A stretch of DNA of 64,000 bases from Treponema sp. GTDB lineage: Bacteria; Spirochaetota; Spirochaetia; Treponematales; Treponemataceae. The translations under genes and the position numbers were made by a program. Position 1 is the stretch's first letter; every line of letters starts with the position of its first letter. The notes under the pieces are model-generated. The model worked only from the letters and a program-made list of their open reading frames with translations, did no database searches and was not told the origin of the DNA. This document shows positions 1 to 8,305 of this stretch, one piece after another. Location of the stretch: positions 1 through 64,000 of the forward strand of contig JAAVAP010000016.1 in the NCBI GenBank assembly GCA_014804005.1. Direction: 5' to 3'.

Positions 1-254
1 ACCTTGTCCATGTGCGCACGTGTGACCACCTTGACGGCTCCCGTTTCTGTCGCTTTAGACGTGAGCTGCGTCTGAATGTATTCCGACATATCCTGCGTCG
101 GCGCGGAAAACGCGAGGATGCAGAGAATCGCACCTTTTTCAAGCGGCGCAACCATATCCGCACCCACCGCGCTCAGAACGGAATCAAGATTTTCGCTAGC
201 AAAACAAGTCCACTGCCCAAGCGCAAGAAGAACAAGCGCAACGATTTTTTTCAT
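1..254 (-). CDS. CsgG/LpoB-like exported protein (3' part missing)
   Basis: A frame starts with ATG at 254 and is still open at the window edge, so only 84 codons are visible. MKKIVALVLLALG is a signal-peptide core. The following text, 'AILCILAFSAPTQDMSEY' and then 'VVTRAHMDK', matches the first strand-helix-strand unit of periplasmic CsgG/LpoB-type proteins, which are common in treponemes. It starts 2 nt after the stop of the DUF6261-like gene, so it is the second gene of that operon and should follow its poly-G control. The family call rests on this short N-terminal pattern only; the exported nature is firmer than the family. Confidence 0.6.
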   Translation of the reverse strand, partial: MKKIVALVLLALGQWTCFASENLDSVLSAVGADMVAPLEKGAILCILAFSAPTQDMSEYIQTQLTSKATETGAVKVVTRAHMDK

Positions 255-256
255 GC

Positions 257-979
257 CTACTCCTTCTTCCCCGCCGCCGTGCGCCGCGTTACGGTGTCGT
301 TGCTGCTCTTGATGTTGCCCGCCACCGCCGCAACGAACGCCGCGTAGCCGTCCATCGCCGCCACGATGTTCAAGTACGGCACGATATTGTCGTTGATGAG
401 CGACACGAGCGGCTTTTTGAGCGACGACGCGCTCTCGCCCTTGCCCGCCTTTGCCCTGACGTAGCCGTCATGCGCGGAAGTGAAGGCGTCCTGCGCCTCG
501 CGCAGGCTCGCCACCAGCTCCGCCACGCCCGAAAGCGCCTTGACCTGCGCGGCGACTTTCTCCGCTCCCAAATCCTCCAAAAGCGACTCCGTGAGCGCAG
601 TCTGATCAGCATAATTCCTGCTCGTCATTCCGCGCCCGTACTTTTCCAGCACCGCGCACACGTCGGCGGCCGCAGCCTTCACCTCCGCGAAAGGGCTTGC
701 CGTGTAGCCGCCCGCGAGCGTGAAAAGGTCGCGCGTCACAGCGTCTCGCTTGCCGTCCGCCTCGTCCAAGGTGGAGACCACCGCGTCCTGCCTGATCGCC
801 GTGGTGTTCCGCGCGCTCAAGTCCGCAAGCTGCGCGAACTGCGTTTTGAGCACCGAGTCCTTCGCCACCGCCGTCTCGCCGTCAGCGCAGGCGAGCTTGT
901 ACTCACGCTCCATCGCGTCCGAAAGCGCGTCAAGCTCCGTCACGCGAACGTTGTTGATAACCTTAGTTACTTTTGCCAT
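257..979 (-). CDS. DUF6261-like protein, locus 1
   Basis: A 240-residue helical protein without signal peptide or membrane segment. It shares with two other proteins in this window a pattern of 'TTAIRQD', 'ESLLEDLG' and 'GVAELV', and resembles the uncharacterised DUF6261 family known mainly from Bacteroidota. Function unknown. ATG is preceded by AAGGAG at good distance. The start codon lies inside the end of an upstream leader ORF, so initiation may be translationally coupled. The gene directly downstream encodes an exported CsgG/LpoB-like protein. The family name is from memory of its sequence pattern and should be tested by profile search; paralogy with the other two copies is visible by eye. 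Confidence 0.72.
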   Translation of the reverse strand: MAKVTKVINNVRVTELDALSDAMEREYKLACADGETAVAKDSVLKTQFAQLADLSARNTTAIRQDAVVSTLDEADGKRDAVTRDLFTLAGGYTASPFAEVKAAAADVCAVLEKYGRGMTSRNYADQTALTESLLEDLGAEKVAAQVKALSGVAELVASLREAQDAFTSAHDGYVRAKAGKGESASSLKKPLVSLINDNIVPYLNIVAAMDGYAAFVAAVAGNIKSSNDTVTRRTAAGKKE

Positions 980-1601
980 AAAAACTCCTTAATGTATTGA
1001 TTTTTGTTTGAACCGAATGAAAAAAGTTCTTTTGAAGCCCGAAACTGCGCCGAGAAAGCAACGAAAGAACTTTTGAAGTCCGAAAACACGCTGGGAAAGC
1101 GACAAAAGCACTTTTGAACGCAGAAACCGCACCGGGGAAGCAATAAAAGTACTTTTGAAAGCCAAAATTGCACAAGGGAAAGCACGAAAGTATTTTTGAA
1201 CGCTGAAATTGCGCAAGGGAAGCAACGAAAGTTCTTTTGAACGCTGAAAACACGCCAGGAAAGACGCAAAAGTGCTTTTGAAAGATAAAAACGTCTTGAA
1301 TAAAGACTGCGAGTTTTCGGAGAAAACTCGGTAAGCAGCGCGAGCGGGGTCTTGGGGTGCAACCCCAAGCCGTGCTGGGAAAGGGTGAGGGTTTGGGAGA
1401 GGGAAAACCCCGCTTCGGAAGTAGAGGGTTTCCCCTCTCCCAAGAACGGTTCCTCCGCTTCCAAGCGGAAAAAGAACGCATTGCGCGTCCTTCTATATGA
1501 GAATTGTGCTTTTTTGGAATTTCCTAGGTCGCCGTACCCCCCCCCGTAATTTTTCGAGCGATCGTTTTATTGTGTTCAAGTTGTGGGGAGATATGTATCA
1601 T
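967..1601 (-). CDS. Phase-variable leader ORF 1, presently OFF
   Basis: ATG at 1601 lies 7 nt after a -10 box. The frame enters a G9 tract at codon 19 (ACG GGG GGG GGT) and stops at TAG 1524-1526. With one extra G the frame is open for 211 codons, crosses the 41-bp repeat array and ends at TAA 967-969, 13 nt inside the DUF6261-like gene whose SD (AAGGAG) it contains. The 8-G frame stops quickly. The encoded protein is low-complexity and probably not under strong selection; the likely role is to carry ribosomes to the next start codon. The overlap and the frame are visible; coupling is inferred. Confidence 0.5.
1023..1309. repeat. 41-bp tandem repeat array, seven copies
   Basis: Units begin with AAAG at 1023, 1064, 1105, 1146, 1187, 1228 and 1269, each 41 bp, with the core 'CTTTTGAA' best conserved; the last copy is degenerate. 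Because 41 is not a multiple of three, copy-number changes would shift the leader frame. Yet all three reverse-strand frames through the array are open and end close to the DUF6261-like start (stops at 989, 967 and 963). Confidence 0.85.
1537..1545 (-). repeat. G9 homopolymer (phase-variation tract), locus 1
   Basis: Nine C on the + strand, nine G in the sense of the leader ORF. Followed by TACGGC in the reading direction. Ten or seven G would join the upstream start to the long leader frame. The same tract length occurs at three other places in this window. Confidence 0.85.
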
Positions 1602-1608
1602 GGGGAAT

Positions 1609-1638
1609 ATGCTAGCATGAAATGCCGCGAAATGTCAA
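1609..1638 (-). promoter_or_regulatory. Promoter of surface locus 1
   Basis: TTGACA (1638-1633), 18-bp spacer, TAGCAT (1614-1609). The -10 ends 7 nt before the leader ATG. The block TTGACATT ... TTTCATGCTA is shared with the promoter of locus 3, which supports both. Confidence 0.7.
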
Positions 1639-1719
1639 GCAAGGAAAATCACCATTCGGTCATTGAGCAGGTCGCGCAAGCGACCGTGTCGAACATGATC
1701 GCGCGGGAACGGAAGCCGC

Positions 1720-3084
1720 TCAAACGTATTCCTCGTCGCGGCCGAGCACGCGCAGGCTTCCGTTCTGCCAGGCGGCGCGAAGGCTTTCCAAAAAAGTCTT
1801 TGTAATCGCCTCGACATCGCGCTTTATCATCGGCTTTGACGCGCTTTCTTCTTCCAAAATCCTGTCACCGCGCCCCACGGAAACATTCGCGAAAATCTTT
1901 TTTCGGAACGCATCGTTTTTGTCCGCAATCAAAAATGCGATCTCCTTGTCGCTCATTCCGCGCAGTTTTTCCTGCAAAAAACGGTCGTCGCAATTCACAA
2001 CGTCGTCCGCCGTGAAAAGGCTTTTCTGCAAGTCCGCCTTGAGCGCGGGGTCGAAGCGTTCGAGGTCGTCGAGGATTTCCTTTTCCGCGCCCAAATCCAT
2101 CCGCTTCAAAATCTGGACGAGTGCGCCCTTTCCGTCAATGGCAAGAGAGTCGTCGGCGGGACGGGCGGAAACTTTTTTTCGAATCGTATTGTCAATCGCG
2201 GAAATCACTTCGGGCGAAATTTTCTGCATTTTCGCAAGGCGCAAAACGATTTCCTTTTTTTGCTCCGAATCCATCAAATTGATTATGGCGGCGGCTTTTT
2301 TCGGCTCAAGATGGCTGAGCACAATCGAAACGACTTGCGCGCTTTCTCCTTTCAAAATCGAAAGCACGTCTTCGGGCGATTTTTCTTTGAGGCAGGTAAA
2401 CGGATGCTCGACTTCGATTTTTTTTTCGACTCGCTCAAACAATTCCTGCGCCTTTCCCGCGCCGAACGCCTTTTCCAAAATGTCGAGCGCGGCGTCCTCG
2501 CCCACGGCTTCGACTTTTCTCTCCGCGAGCGAACGGAATTCCGAAAGAATTTCTTCGGCTTCGTCGCTCGGAACAGAGCGAATCGTCGCCAGCTGCGGAA
2601 TTATTTTTTCGATGTCTTCCTGCGGAAGGAATTTCAAAACTTCGGCCGCTTCGTCCGTGCCGATGAGCAAAAGGAATTTCGCGACACGCCTATGAACGCT
2701 GTCCTTTTCGCTCGAAGCCTCGCGCCCGACTTTCAAAAGTCCGCCGTTTTTTATCGCGGTGATGGCGGAATCAAGTTTTTCATCTGCGGCTTTTTGCGAA
2801 GGAATTTTTATGAAAGAATCTTGCGCATTTTCCTCAAAGAAACTTCGCGCGCCAGTGACAGGATTTTTTTCCGCGCGGGATTTTTCCAAAGATTTCTTTT
2901 CGTTTTCGCGCGGCGGATTTTTTTGCGAAGAATTTTGCGCCGCACCTTGCGAAGGATTTTGATTGAAATTGTTTTTCGCCAAATTAAACGGCGTGAAAAA
3001 AACTTCGCCTTGGGAATCTTGCGGCGTGTCGGCGGATTTTTTCGCGTTCGCATACGCCTTTAGACGGTAATCGTTTTCGTTCAT
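1720..3084 (-). CDS. fliG: Flagellar motor switch protein FliG (FliG1-type)
   Basis: FliG forms the rotor ring with FliM and FliN and touches MotA. The protein (454 aa from this ATG) has about 120 poorly conserved, charged, N/Q/S-rich residues before the FliG body; the body shows 'KFLLLIGTDEAAEVLKFL', 'VVSIVLSHLEPKKAAAII' and a C-terminal domain. It is longer than typical FliG (about 340 aa) because of that N-terminal tail. Spirochetes usually carry two FliG paralogues, and the atypical tail suggests the FliG1 type, which influences flagellar placement and assembly rather than torque. ATG 3084 is chosen over an upstream TTG because a promoter ends 6 nt before it. It is transcribed alone, away from other flagellar genes. 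Confidence 0.85.
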   Translation of the reverse strand: MNENDYRLKAYANAKKSADTPQDSQGEVFFTPFNLAKNNFNQNPSQGAAQNSSQKNPPRENEKKSLEKSRAEKNPVTGARSFFEENAQDSFIKIPSQKAADEKLDSAITAIKNGGLLKVGREASSEKDSVHRRVAKFLLLIGTDEAAEVLKFLPQEDIEKIIPQLATIRSVPSDEAEEILSEFRSLAERKVEAVGEDAALDILEKAFGAGKAQELFERVEKKIEVEHPFTCLKEKSPEDVLSILKGESAQVVSIVLSHLEPKKAAAIINLMDSEQKKEIVLRLAKMQKISPEVISAIDNTIRKKVSARPADDSLAIDGKGALVQILKRMDLGAEKEILDDLERFDPALKADLQKSLFTADDVVNCDDRFLQEKLRGMSDKEIAFLIADKNDAFRKKIFANVSVGRGDRILEEESASKPMIKRDVEAITKTFLESLRAAWQNGSLRVLGRDEEYV

Positions 3085-3090
3085 AAGAAC

Positions 3091-3119
3091 ATTGTAAAAC
3101 AAATCTCATTTATTTTCAA
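3091..3119 (-). promoter_or_regulatory. Leaderless-type promoter of fliG
   Basis: TTGAAA, 17-bp spacer, TACAAT, then 6 nt (GTTCTT) to the ATG. No Shine-Dalgarno sequence fits, so the mRNA would start at or next to the start codon. Confidence 0.65.
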
Positions 3120-3120
3120 C

Positions 3121-3159
3121 AAGGAAAAGGGGGTCTTGGGGGCAACGCTCCAAGACCCC
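3121..3159 (-). terminator. Intrinsic terminator after oadB
   Basis: On the reverse strand GGGGTCTTGG pairs with CCAAGACCCC, a perfect 10-bp stem, followed by TTTTCCTT. It sits between the oadB stop and the fliG promoter. Confidence 0.75.
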
Positions 3160-3185
3160 GATTTTGAAGAGAGAAGGATTTCTCC

Positions 3186-4643
3186 TTAATGTCCGTAAGT
3201 CGCGATGAATACGCCCGCCGCGATTGCCGTTCCGATTACGCCTGAGACATTCGGTCCCATAGCGTGCATCAAAATGAAATTCGAAGGATCGTATTCAAGC
3301 CCGACTTTGTTCGAAACGCGGGCAGCCATCGGCACCGCGCTCACGCCGGCAGAGCCGATAAGCGGATTGATTTTTTTCTTGAGGAAAAGGTTCATGAATT
3401 TCGCCATCAAAAGTCCGCCAGCGGTCGCCACGCAGAACGCGACGAGTCCGAGGATTATGATTCCGATCGACTTTCCGTTCATGATTTTTTCTGGAGTCAT
3501 TTGGCTTCCCACTCCGAGCGAAAGCAAAATCGAAACTATGTTCATCAGCTCGTTTTCCATCGTCTTTGAAAGCCGTTCGACCACGCCGCATTGCTTTACG
3601 AAATTTCCGAACGCCAGCATTCCGATGAGCGGAGCAGCAGGCGGCAAAAGCAAAATCGTGAGGAACAAAAGCAACATCGGGAACAAAATCTTTTCGGTCT
3701 TGCTCACGGGGCGCTGTTGCTCCATTTTGATTTTTCGTTCCTTTTCCGTGGTGAGCAGTTTCATAATCGGAGGCTGAATCATCGGAACAAGCGCCATGTA
3801 CGAATACGCCGCCACCGCGATGACCGCCATCATGTGCGAAGCGAGTTTTCCCGAAACGTAAATCGAAGTCGGACCGTCCGCACCGCCGATAATCGCGATT
3901 GCGCTCGCTTCCATCATATTGTAGTCAACGTTGATTCCCGGAATCAAGTTCATCAACGCCACGCCGAAAAGCGTGAAGAACACTCCGAACTGCGCGGCCC
4001 CTCCTAGCAAAGCCATTTTCGGATTTGCGATCAGCGGGCCGAAATCCGTCATCGCGCCGATTCCCATAAAAATCAGCATCGGGAAAAATTCGTTGCCAAC
4101 GCCCGCGCTGTAAATTATATGAAGCATTCCGTGAGGAGCGTCGCCCATTCCCGCGCCAGGAATGTTCACCAAAATCGTGCCGAATCCAATTGGAATCAAA
4201 AGAAGCGGCTCGAATCCTCGCCCCGCCCCGAGATAGACGATGAGAAATCCGATGGCGATCATAAGAAGTTTCTGCCAGCCGGGAACGATTATGTCGGCAA
4301 AAGGATCTTTTTTCATCGCCGCTTCTTCGGCTGCCTTTTCAGCTTTTTCCGCCGCCAATTCTTCCGCGCTTTCGGTGTGAATGATTTTGTAGATTCCGGT
4401 ATTGCGCCAAATGTTCTTGAGGAATTTTTCCACGGAAATTTCGGGAATGTTCTCCGAATTCTTTATGACGCGGTTCATTCCGCTTCCTGAAGAATAGACG
4501 GAAACATTCGCGCTTTCGCCGTTCACTTGCGCCTGAACGACGGGCTTCACGAAGAACGATACGACCATCGCCACCGCCATAATCAGGAATGTCGCCTTGA
4601 AAATTTTTGCTTTGTCGTTTGTCATTTCCATAAATTGCCTCAC
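3186..4643 (-). CDS. oadB: Oxaloacetate decarboxylase, beta subunit (Na+ pump)
   Basis: Membrane subunit that decarboxylates carboxybiotin and exports Na+. The core begins near residue 125 ([19 protein letters not shown]) and carries the family motifs '[16 protein letters not shown]' and '[14 protein letters not shown]', with about ten membrane segments. At 485 aa it is longer than usual: there is an extra N-terminal membrane segment (residues about 13-33) and a charged linker rich in E/A/K (about 88-110), an extension often seen in treponemal homologues. The start overlaps the oadA stop by 4 nt, indicating coupled translation. A methionine at codon 5 or 7 could also be the start. Last gene of the oadGAB operon. 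Confidence 0.9.
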   Translation of the reverse strand: MRQFMEMTNDKAKIFKATFLIMAVAMVVSFFVKPVVQAQVNGESANVSVYSSGSGMNRVIKNSENIPEISVEKFLKNIWRNTGIYKIIHTESAEELAAEKAEKAAEEAAMKKDPFADIIVPGWQKLLMIAIGFLIVYLGAGRGFEPLLLIPIGFGTILVNIPGAGMGDAPHGMLHIIYSAGVGNEFFPMLIFMGIGAMTDFGPLIANPKMALLGGAAQFGVFFTLFGVALMNLIPGINVDYNMMEASAIAIIGGADGPTSIYVSGKLASHMMAVIAVAAYSYMALVPMIQPPIMKLLTTEKERKIKMEQQRPVSKTEKILFPMLLLFLTILLLPPAAPLIGMLAFGNFVKQCGVVERLSKTMENELMNIVSILLSLGVGSQMTPEKIMNGKSIGIIILGLVAFCVATAGGLLMAKFMNLFLKKKINPLIGSAGVSAVPMAARVSNKVGLEYDPSNFILMHAMGPNVSGVIGTAIAAGVFIATYGH

Positions 4644-6727
4644 TGAATCTGCGCGATGGCTTGACCCGCGTTTATCTGGCTTCCGGGAGTCGCAAGGAAA
4701 TGCACTTTTCCGGCCGAGCCAGCCTTGATTTCAAGTTCCATTTTCATAGACTCAATCATGATGATTGTGGTGTCCGCCCCGACCGAATCGCCTTCGTTCG
4801 CGACATAGCGAAGCAAAGTGCCGGCAACTGGCGCGTTCACATTTTTTCCGCCAGCGGCCGCAGATGCAGGAGTTGGAGTTGCCGGCGCGGAAGGCTTGGC
4901 ACTCGGCGCAGGAGCAGGCGCACTTGGCGCGGCAACGACTCCGCCCAAAGTGGCGAGAACTTGTCCCGCCTGAATTTGGCTTCCTGGCTGCACGACGAAA
5001 TTTATCGTTCCCGAATCAGGCGACTTCACCTCGAGTTCCATTTTCATCGATTCTATCATTATAACGGTGTCGCCTTTGTTCACCTTGCTTCCCGCGATCG
5101 CGACATGGCGAAGCAAAGTTCCAGCGACAGGCGCTTTGATTTCGATTCCGCCAGTAACTTGAACAGGAGCCGCGCTCGGCGCAACAGGCGCACTTCCCGC
5201 CGCCCCGAAACTTACATTGTAAGGCGTGCCGTTCACGGTAACGCTCATATTGTCCGAAGCAGCCGAAGTCGTCACATTGTATGAAGTGCCGTTCACGTTC
5301 ACAGTGTACGAGCCGCCCTTTCCACCCGCGCTTGGCGCAGAAGCGGCAGGCTTTGCGGCGAACGCTTCCTCGGCATTTACAGGACCTTTGGCGCGCTCGG
5401 CAAAGAATTTCGGAGCGACATTCGGGAACATCGCGTAAGTGAGCGCGTCTTCCTCGCTTCCGTCACCGCCGTTTTTCTTAGATTCTTCCATCATTTTTTC
5501 CCATTCAGGAGGAATATCATCGGCGGGGCGACCTGTCACAACTTTGTCCATTTTGTTCTGTTCAAGGGCGACTTTCACGAGATCCGCATTCGCATCCGTG
5601 GGAAGTTTTCCGAAACGTCCCGTAATCAAGTTGCGGAAATCCTGAGTCATCGTCTTGTAGCGACCCATGAGAACGTTCATCACCGCCTGAGTTCCGACGA
5701 TTTGGCTTGTCGGCGTGACAAGCGGAACATAGCCCGCATCTTTGTGAACGCGCGGCAATTCCGCCAAAACCTCGTCCATTTTGTCGGCGGCGTTCTGCTG
5801 CTTGAGCTGGCTTTCCAAATTGGAAAGCATTCCGCCTGGAACTTGCGAAAGAAGGATTCGCGTGTCCGCTCCAAGGAACGAAGATTCAAGAGAAGAATAA
5901 TGCTTTCGAATCTCGCGGAAATACGCCGAGATTTCGAGCAACGCCTTCGTGTCAAGCCCTGTGTCGTATTGAGTGCCTTTGAGCATTTCGACTACGGTTT
6001 CGGTTGGACTGTGGCTCGTTCCCATGGACATTGAAGAAATCGCCGTGTCCAAAATGTCCGCGCCGGCTTCCGCGGCCTTGAGTTCCGCCGCGACGGAAAG
6101 TCCAGTCGTAGAGTGAGTGTGGATTTCAATCGGCAAATCCACGACCGCCTTGATCGCCTTGACCATTTCGTATGCGTCAAAAGGTTTGAGCAAGCCCGAC
6201 ATGTCCTTGATGCAGATTGAATCCGCGCCGAATTCGGCATAAGTCTTGGCAAGTTCGGCGTATTTTTCAACGGTGTGGAACGGAGTTACGGCGTAGGAAA
6301 TCGCCATCTGGACATGCTTGCCAGTTTTTTTGGCGGCTTTTGTAGCGCGCTCCAAATTGCGCGGATCGTTGCAAGCGTCGAAGATTCGGAAAACATCGAT
6401 TCCGTTTCTGCCCGCCGCTTCGACGAATTTGTCAACAACATCGTCAGCATAATGGCGGTAGCCCAAAAGATTCTGTCCGCGCAAGAGCATCATGATTTTC
6501 GTGTTGGGAAGAGCGGCGTGAAGCTTTCGAAGGCGTTCCCACGGATCTTCGTTCAAAAAGCGGATGCACGAATCGAACGTAGCCCCGCCCCAGCCTTCCA
6601 CGGCCCAATAGCCGATTTTGTCCATCATCGGACAGGCAGGAAGCATATCCGCCGTAGTCATGCGAGTTGCGTGAAGCGACTGGTGCGCGTCACGAATGGC
6701 AAGCTCTGAAATGTTGATCTTTGACAT
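4640..6727 (-). CDS. oadA: Oxaloacetate decarboxylase, alpha subunit, two biotinyl domains
   Basis: Carboxyltransferase moving CO2 from oxaloacetate to biotin. The N-terminal HMGL-like TIM barrel starts '[18 protein letters not shown]' and holds metal and catalytic motifs ([15 protein letters not shown]), followed by the conserved C-terminal carboxylase region to about residue 430. Unusually it ends in two tandem biotinyl domains, each with '[11 protein letters not shown]'; the acceptor lysines are near residues 562 and 662, separated by an Ala/Pro-rich linker. Most OadA proteins have one such domain. A short beta-rich segment with two copies of 'VNGTxYNV' precedes the first. ATG 6727 has GGAG upstream. 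Middle gene of oadGAB. Confidence 0.93.
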   Translation of the reverse strand: MSKINISELAIRDAHQSLHATRMTTADMLPACPMMDKIGYWAVEGWGGATFDSCIRFLNEDPWERLRKLHAALPNTKIMMLLRGQNLLGYRHYADDVVDKFVEAAGRNGIDVFRIFDACNDPRNLERATKAAKKTGKHVQMAISYAVTPFHTVEKYAELAKTYAEFGADSICIKDMSGLLKPFDAYEMVKAIKAVVDLPIEIHTHSTTGLSVAAELKAAEAGADILDTAISSMSMGTSHSPTETVVEMLKGTQYDTGLDTKALLEISAYFREIRKHYSSLESSFLGADTRILLSQVPGGMLSNLESQLKQQNAADKMDEVLAELPRVHKDAGYVPLVTPTSQIVGTQAVMNVLMGRYKTMTQDFRNLITGRFGKLPTDANADLVKVALEQNKMDKVVTGRPADDIPPEWEKMMEESKKNGGDGSEEDALTYAMFPNVAPKFFAERAKGPVNAEEAFAAKPAASAPSAGGKGGSYTVNVNGTSYNVTTSAASDNMSVTVNGTPYNVSFGAAGSAPVAPSAAPVQVTGGIEIKAPVAGTLLRHVAIAGSKVNKGDTVIMIESMKMELEVKSPDSGTINFVVQPGSQIQAGQVLATLGGVVAAPSAPAPAPSAKPSAPATPTPASAAAGGKNVNAPVAGTLLRYVANEGDSVGADTTIIMIESMKMELEIKAGSAGKVHFLATPGSQINAGQAIAQIQ

Positions 6728-6873
6728 AATTCATTCTCCAAAAAATTTGCAAGGAAATCAGAATTTCCGAAAAAGAATTCCGCGCTTCAATCGAAACGCA
6801 AAAAAATCACAAGACGCGACGCGACTTGCCGGCAAAACTTCCGCACATTTTCGGCGGATTTTGCCTATAAAAA

Positions 6874-7131
6874 TTAAAGAACGTTTTTTTCGTGAAGCGC
6901 GGCGGCGATGGCTGCCACGACCGCGCCTTGGTCTGCGGCGGCAGGCGTTCCGACACTCGCCGCTTGCGGTGATGCAGGCTTCGGCTCTTCAATTTTGTCC
7001 GCGCCCACGGCGTGCAAAATCGCGTGAAGCAAATACATCGCCAAAATCATTATTATCAGAAAGCCGAAAACCACGCCCATTCCAAGCAACGTGAGGATTC
7101 CGCTCTGCCCGATCATTTCGGATATTGTCAT
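6874..7131 (-). CDS. oadG: Oxaloacetate decarboxylase, gamma subunit
   Basis: Small anchoring subunit (85 aa from this start) with one N-terminal membrane helix (GILTLLGMGVVFGFLIIMIL) and a flexible Ala/Pro-rich tail, as in OadG, which links alpha and beta subunits and often binds Zn. ATG 7131 is chosen because AGGAG lies 7 nt upstream; a longer frame to 7158 lacks one. First gene of the oadGAB operon, with a clear promoter about 100 bp upstream. Sequence conservation in this family is low, so the call relies strongly on position before oadA. Confidence 0.82.
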   Translation of the reverse strand: MTISEMIGQSGILTLLGMGVVFGFLIIMILAMYLLHAILHAVGADKIEEPKPASPQAASVGTPAAADQGAVVAAIAAALHEKNVL

Positions 7132-7149
7132 ATTTTCTCCTACTATAAT

Positions 7150-7188
7150 AAAAGCCAAAACGAAATTTCAACTTCGCCCTTGGCTTTT
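7150..7188 (-). promoter_or_regulatory. Leader hairpin of oadGAB
   Basis: A 9-bp stem (AAAAGCCAA/TTGGCTTTT) with the inner palindrome GAAATTTC lies in the untranslated leader and, on the transcript, is followed by an A/T-rich stretch just before the SD. It may be an attenuator or mRNA stabiliser; nothing else supports a specific role. Confidence 0.4.
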
Positions 7189-7233
7189 TAAGTGATTCGC
7201 GCATCGCACAACAGCGACCAAACGCCATTTATA

Positions 7234-7262
7234 ATAATATAACATAGTAGATTTTTTTTCAA
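7234..7262 (-). promoter_or_regulatory. Promoter of oadGAB
   Basis: TTGAAA (7262-7257), 17-bp spacer, TATTAT (7239-7234), about 100 bp before oadG. Between here and the relic at 7438 I see no gene, only A/T-rich DNA. Confidence 0.7.
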
Positions 7263-7437
7263 GGAAAATTTTCGCGGAATTTGATTTTTTTACCAAAAAA
7301 AGGAATTTCAACAAAATGATTGAACGCTTGCTGGCAAAATCAGCGCGGAGCGTTTCCACAACGACTGTTTATGATTTATAAATAATAACGCCCAAACTAT
7401 GTCGAACACGTGCGTTTTTACATGACAAACGTCTTTT

Positions 7438-7622
7438 CATTTATCCCACACACTCCAACTTTTGCCCCCGTCTTTCGCTTGTAAAGAACGGATTTTTTGT
7501 TGGATGAGATGCGGATGCAAGACCGCAACATCCTTCTTTATCGCGACAACTTCGTTGCACTGCGCCAAAAGCACGGCGAGCGAAAGCCCGACATAGCCCG
7601 TTCCTGCAACTGCGATTTTCAG
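7438..7622 (-). pseudogene. Relic of UDP-glucose/UDP-sugar dehydrogenase N-terminus
   Basis: The reverse strand reads 'KIAVAGTGYVGLSLAVLL' followed by 'AQCNEVVA', the NAD-binding Rossmann start of UDP-glucose 6-dehydrogenase. There is no ATG (the first codon is CTG, with a stop upstream), and after about 28 residues similarity to the family ends; the frame continues 'HPHLIQQKIRSLQAKDGG' and stops at TGA. Only about 7% of a normal gene remains. It is therefore a fragment left by recombination or deletion at the edge of the surface-protein locus, and suggests that a polysaccharide gene once stood here or a piece was copied in. Confidence 0.7.
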
Positions 7623-7667
7623 AGGGACGTTCTAGCACTATTCGCAGGAAAAATCAAGGGGCGACTG

Positions 7668-7733
7668 CGAGTTCCGCAAAGCGAAACTCGTAAGCAAATC
7701 TTTGATTTGCGATGCAAGGGACGTAAGCCTTGC
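7668..7733. repeat. Three consecutive small hairpins
   Basis: CGAGTT-CGC/GCG-AACTCG, then GCAAATC-TTT-GATTTGC, then GCAAGG/CCTTGC, joined by GTAA and GAT linkers. They follow the stop of the P-loop gene and may end transcription of locus 2, though no long T-run is present. The layout recurs in other gaps of this window. Confidence 0.6.
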
Positions 7734-7741
7734 GACACACA

Positions 7742-8305
7742 CTACAGGCGAGCAAGCGCAAAGTCGATTGCATACTTTACCTTGTCCGCGTTGTCGTCCC
7801 AGTATGGCTTAAGCGCATTGACTTTGTTGGGCACGTTCTGAATATTCTGATCCTCCAAATGCAGCACGAACGCATTATGGCTGAGGGCGGACGGCGCGAA
7901 GGGCGTGGGAATTGGCTTGGTCATTATGTTGGAAGTATAATACGCCTCGAGATTCTTTGTGTTGTTTCCGATTGCCTCGAGCAGCGCGAGCATGCGGCTC
8001 ATTTGGTCTTCGCCATCGTCCGTTTCACGGATTGTCGTAACAATGATGTCGGGCATTTTTGCGAGACTATCGAGGTACTTGGCGAACTCAAGCATGCAGC
8101 GGTCACCGTCCGACGCGGTGTTCACAACTATGTGCTTATTTTTTTTCTCATAATGCGTGATATGGTCTTCAGGGCACGCAACATTGCTTGTTGACTTCCT
8201 GTCGTGCAACTTAAATGTTCCGTTCTGGTCAAGCATGCCGTGCAACCTATTGCAGACGGCTGTCTTTCCTACACCTGGTTTTCCGCTTACAAGAATAAAT
8301 GTCAT
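7742..8305 (-). CDS. P-loop NTPase of unknown function
   Basis: A 187-aa soluble protein starting 'MTFILVSGKPGVGKTAVCNRL', a Walker A motif at residues 8-15 (GKPGVGKT). A likely Walker B strand is 'MPDIIVTTIRETDD'. The size and fold suggest a small kinase-like or AAA-type NTPase, but no family is recognised. ATG 8305 has AAGGAG 6 nt upstream; an in-frame upstream extension runs through a hairpin and is rejected. It is the last gene behind the Ig/LRR lipoprotein, separated by a 420-bp run of hairpins, and may be carried as cargo of the surface locus. Confidence 0.65.
   Translation of the reverse strand: MTFILVSGKPGVGKTAVCNRLHGMLDQNGTFKLHDRKSTSNVACPEDHITHYEKKNKHIVVNTASDGDRCMLEFAKYLDSLAKMPDIIVTTIRETDDGEDQMSRMLALLEAIGNNTKNLEAYYTSNIMTKPIPTPFAPSALSHNAFVLHLEDQNIQNVPNKVNALKPYWDDNADKVKYAIDFALARL

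Noticed and set aside
1023..1309. Conventional protein gene made of the 41-bp repeats
   Set aside because: The unit is not a multiple of three and all frames give low-quality peptides with no common repeat; treated as a leader.
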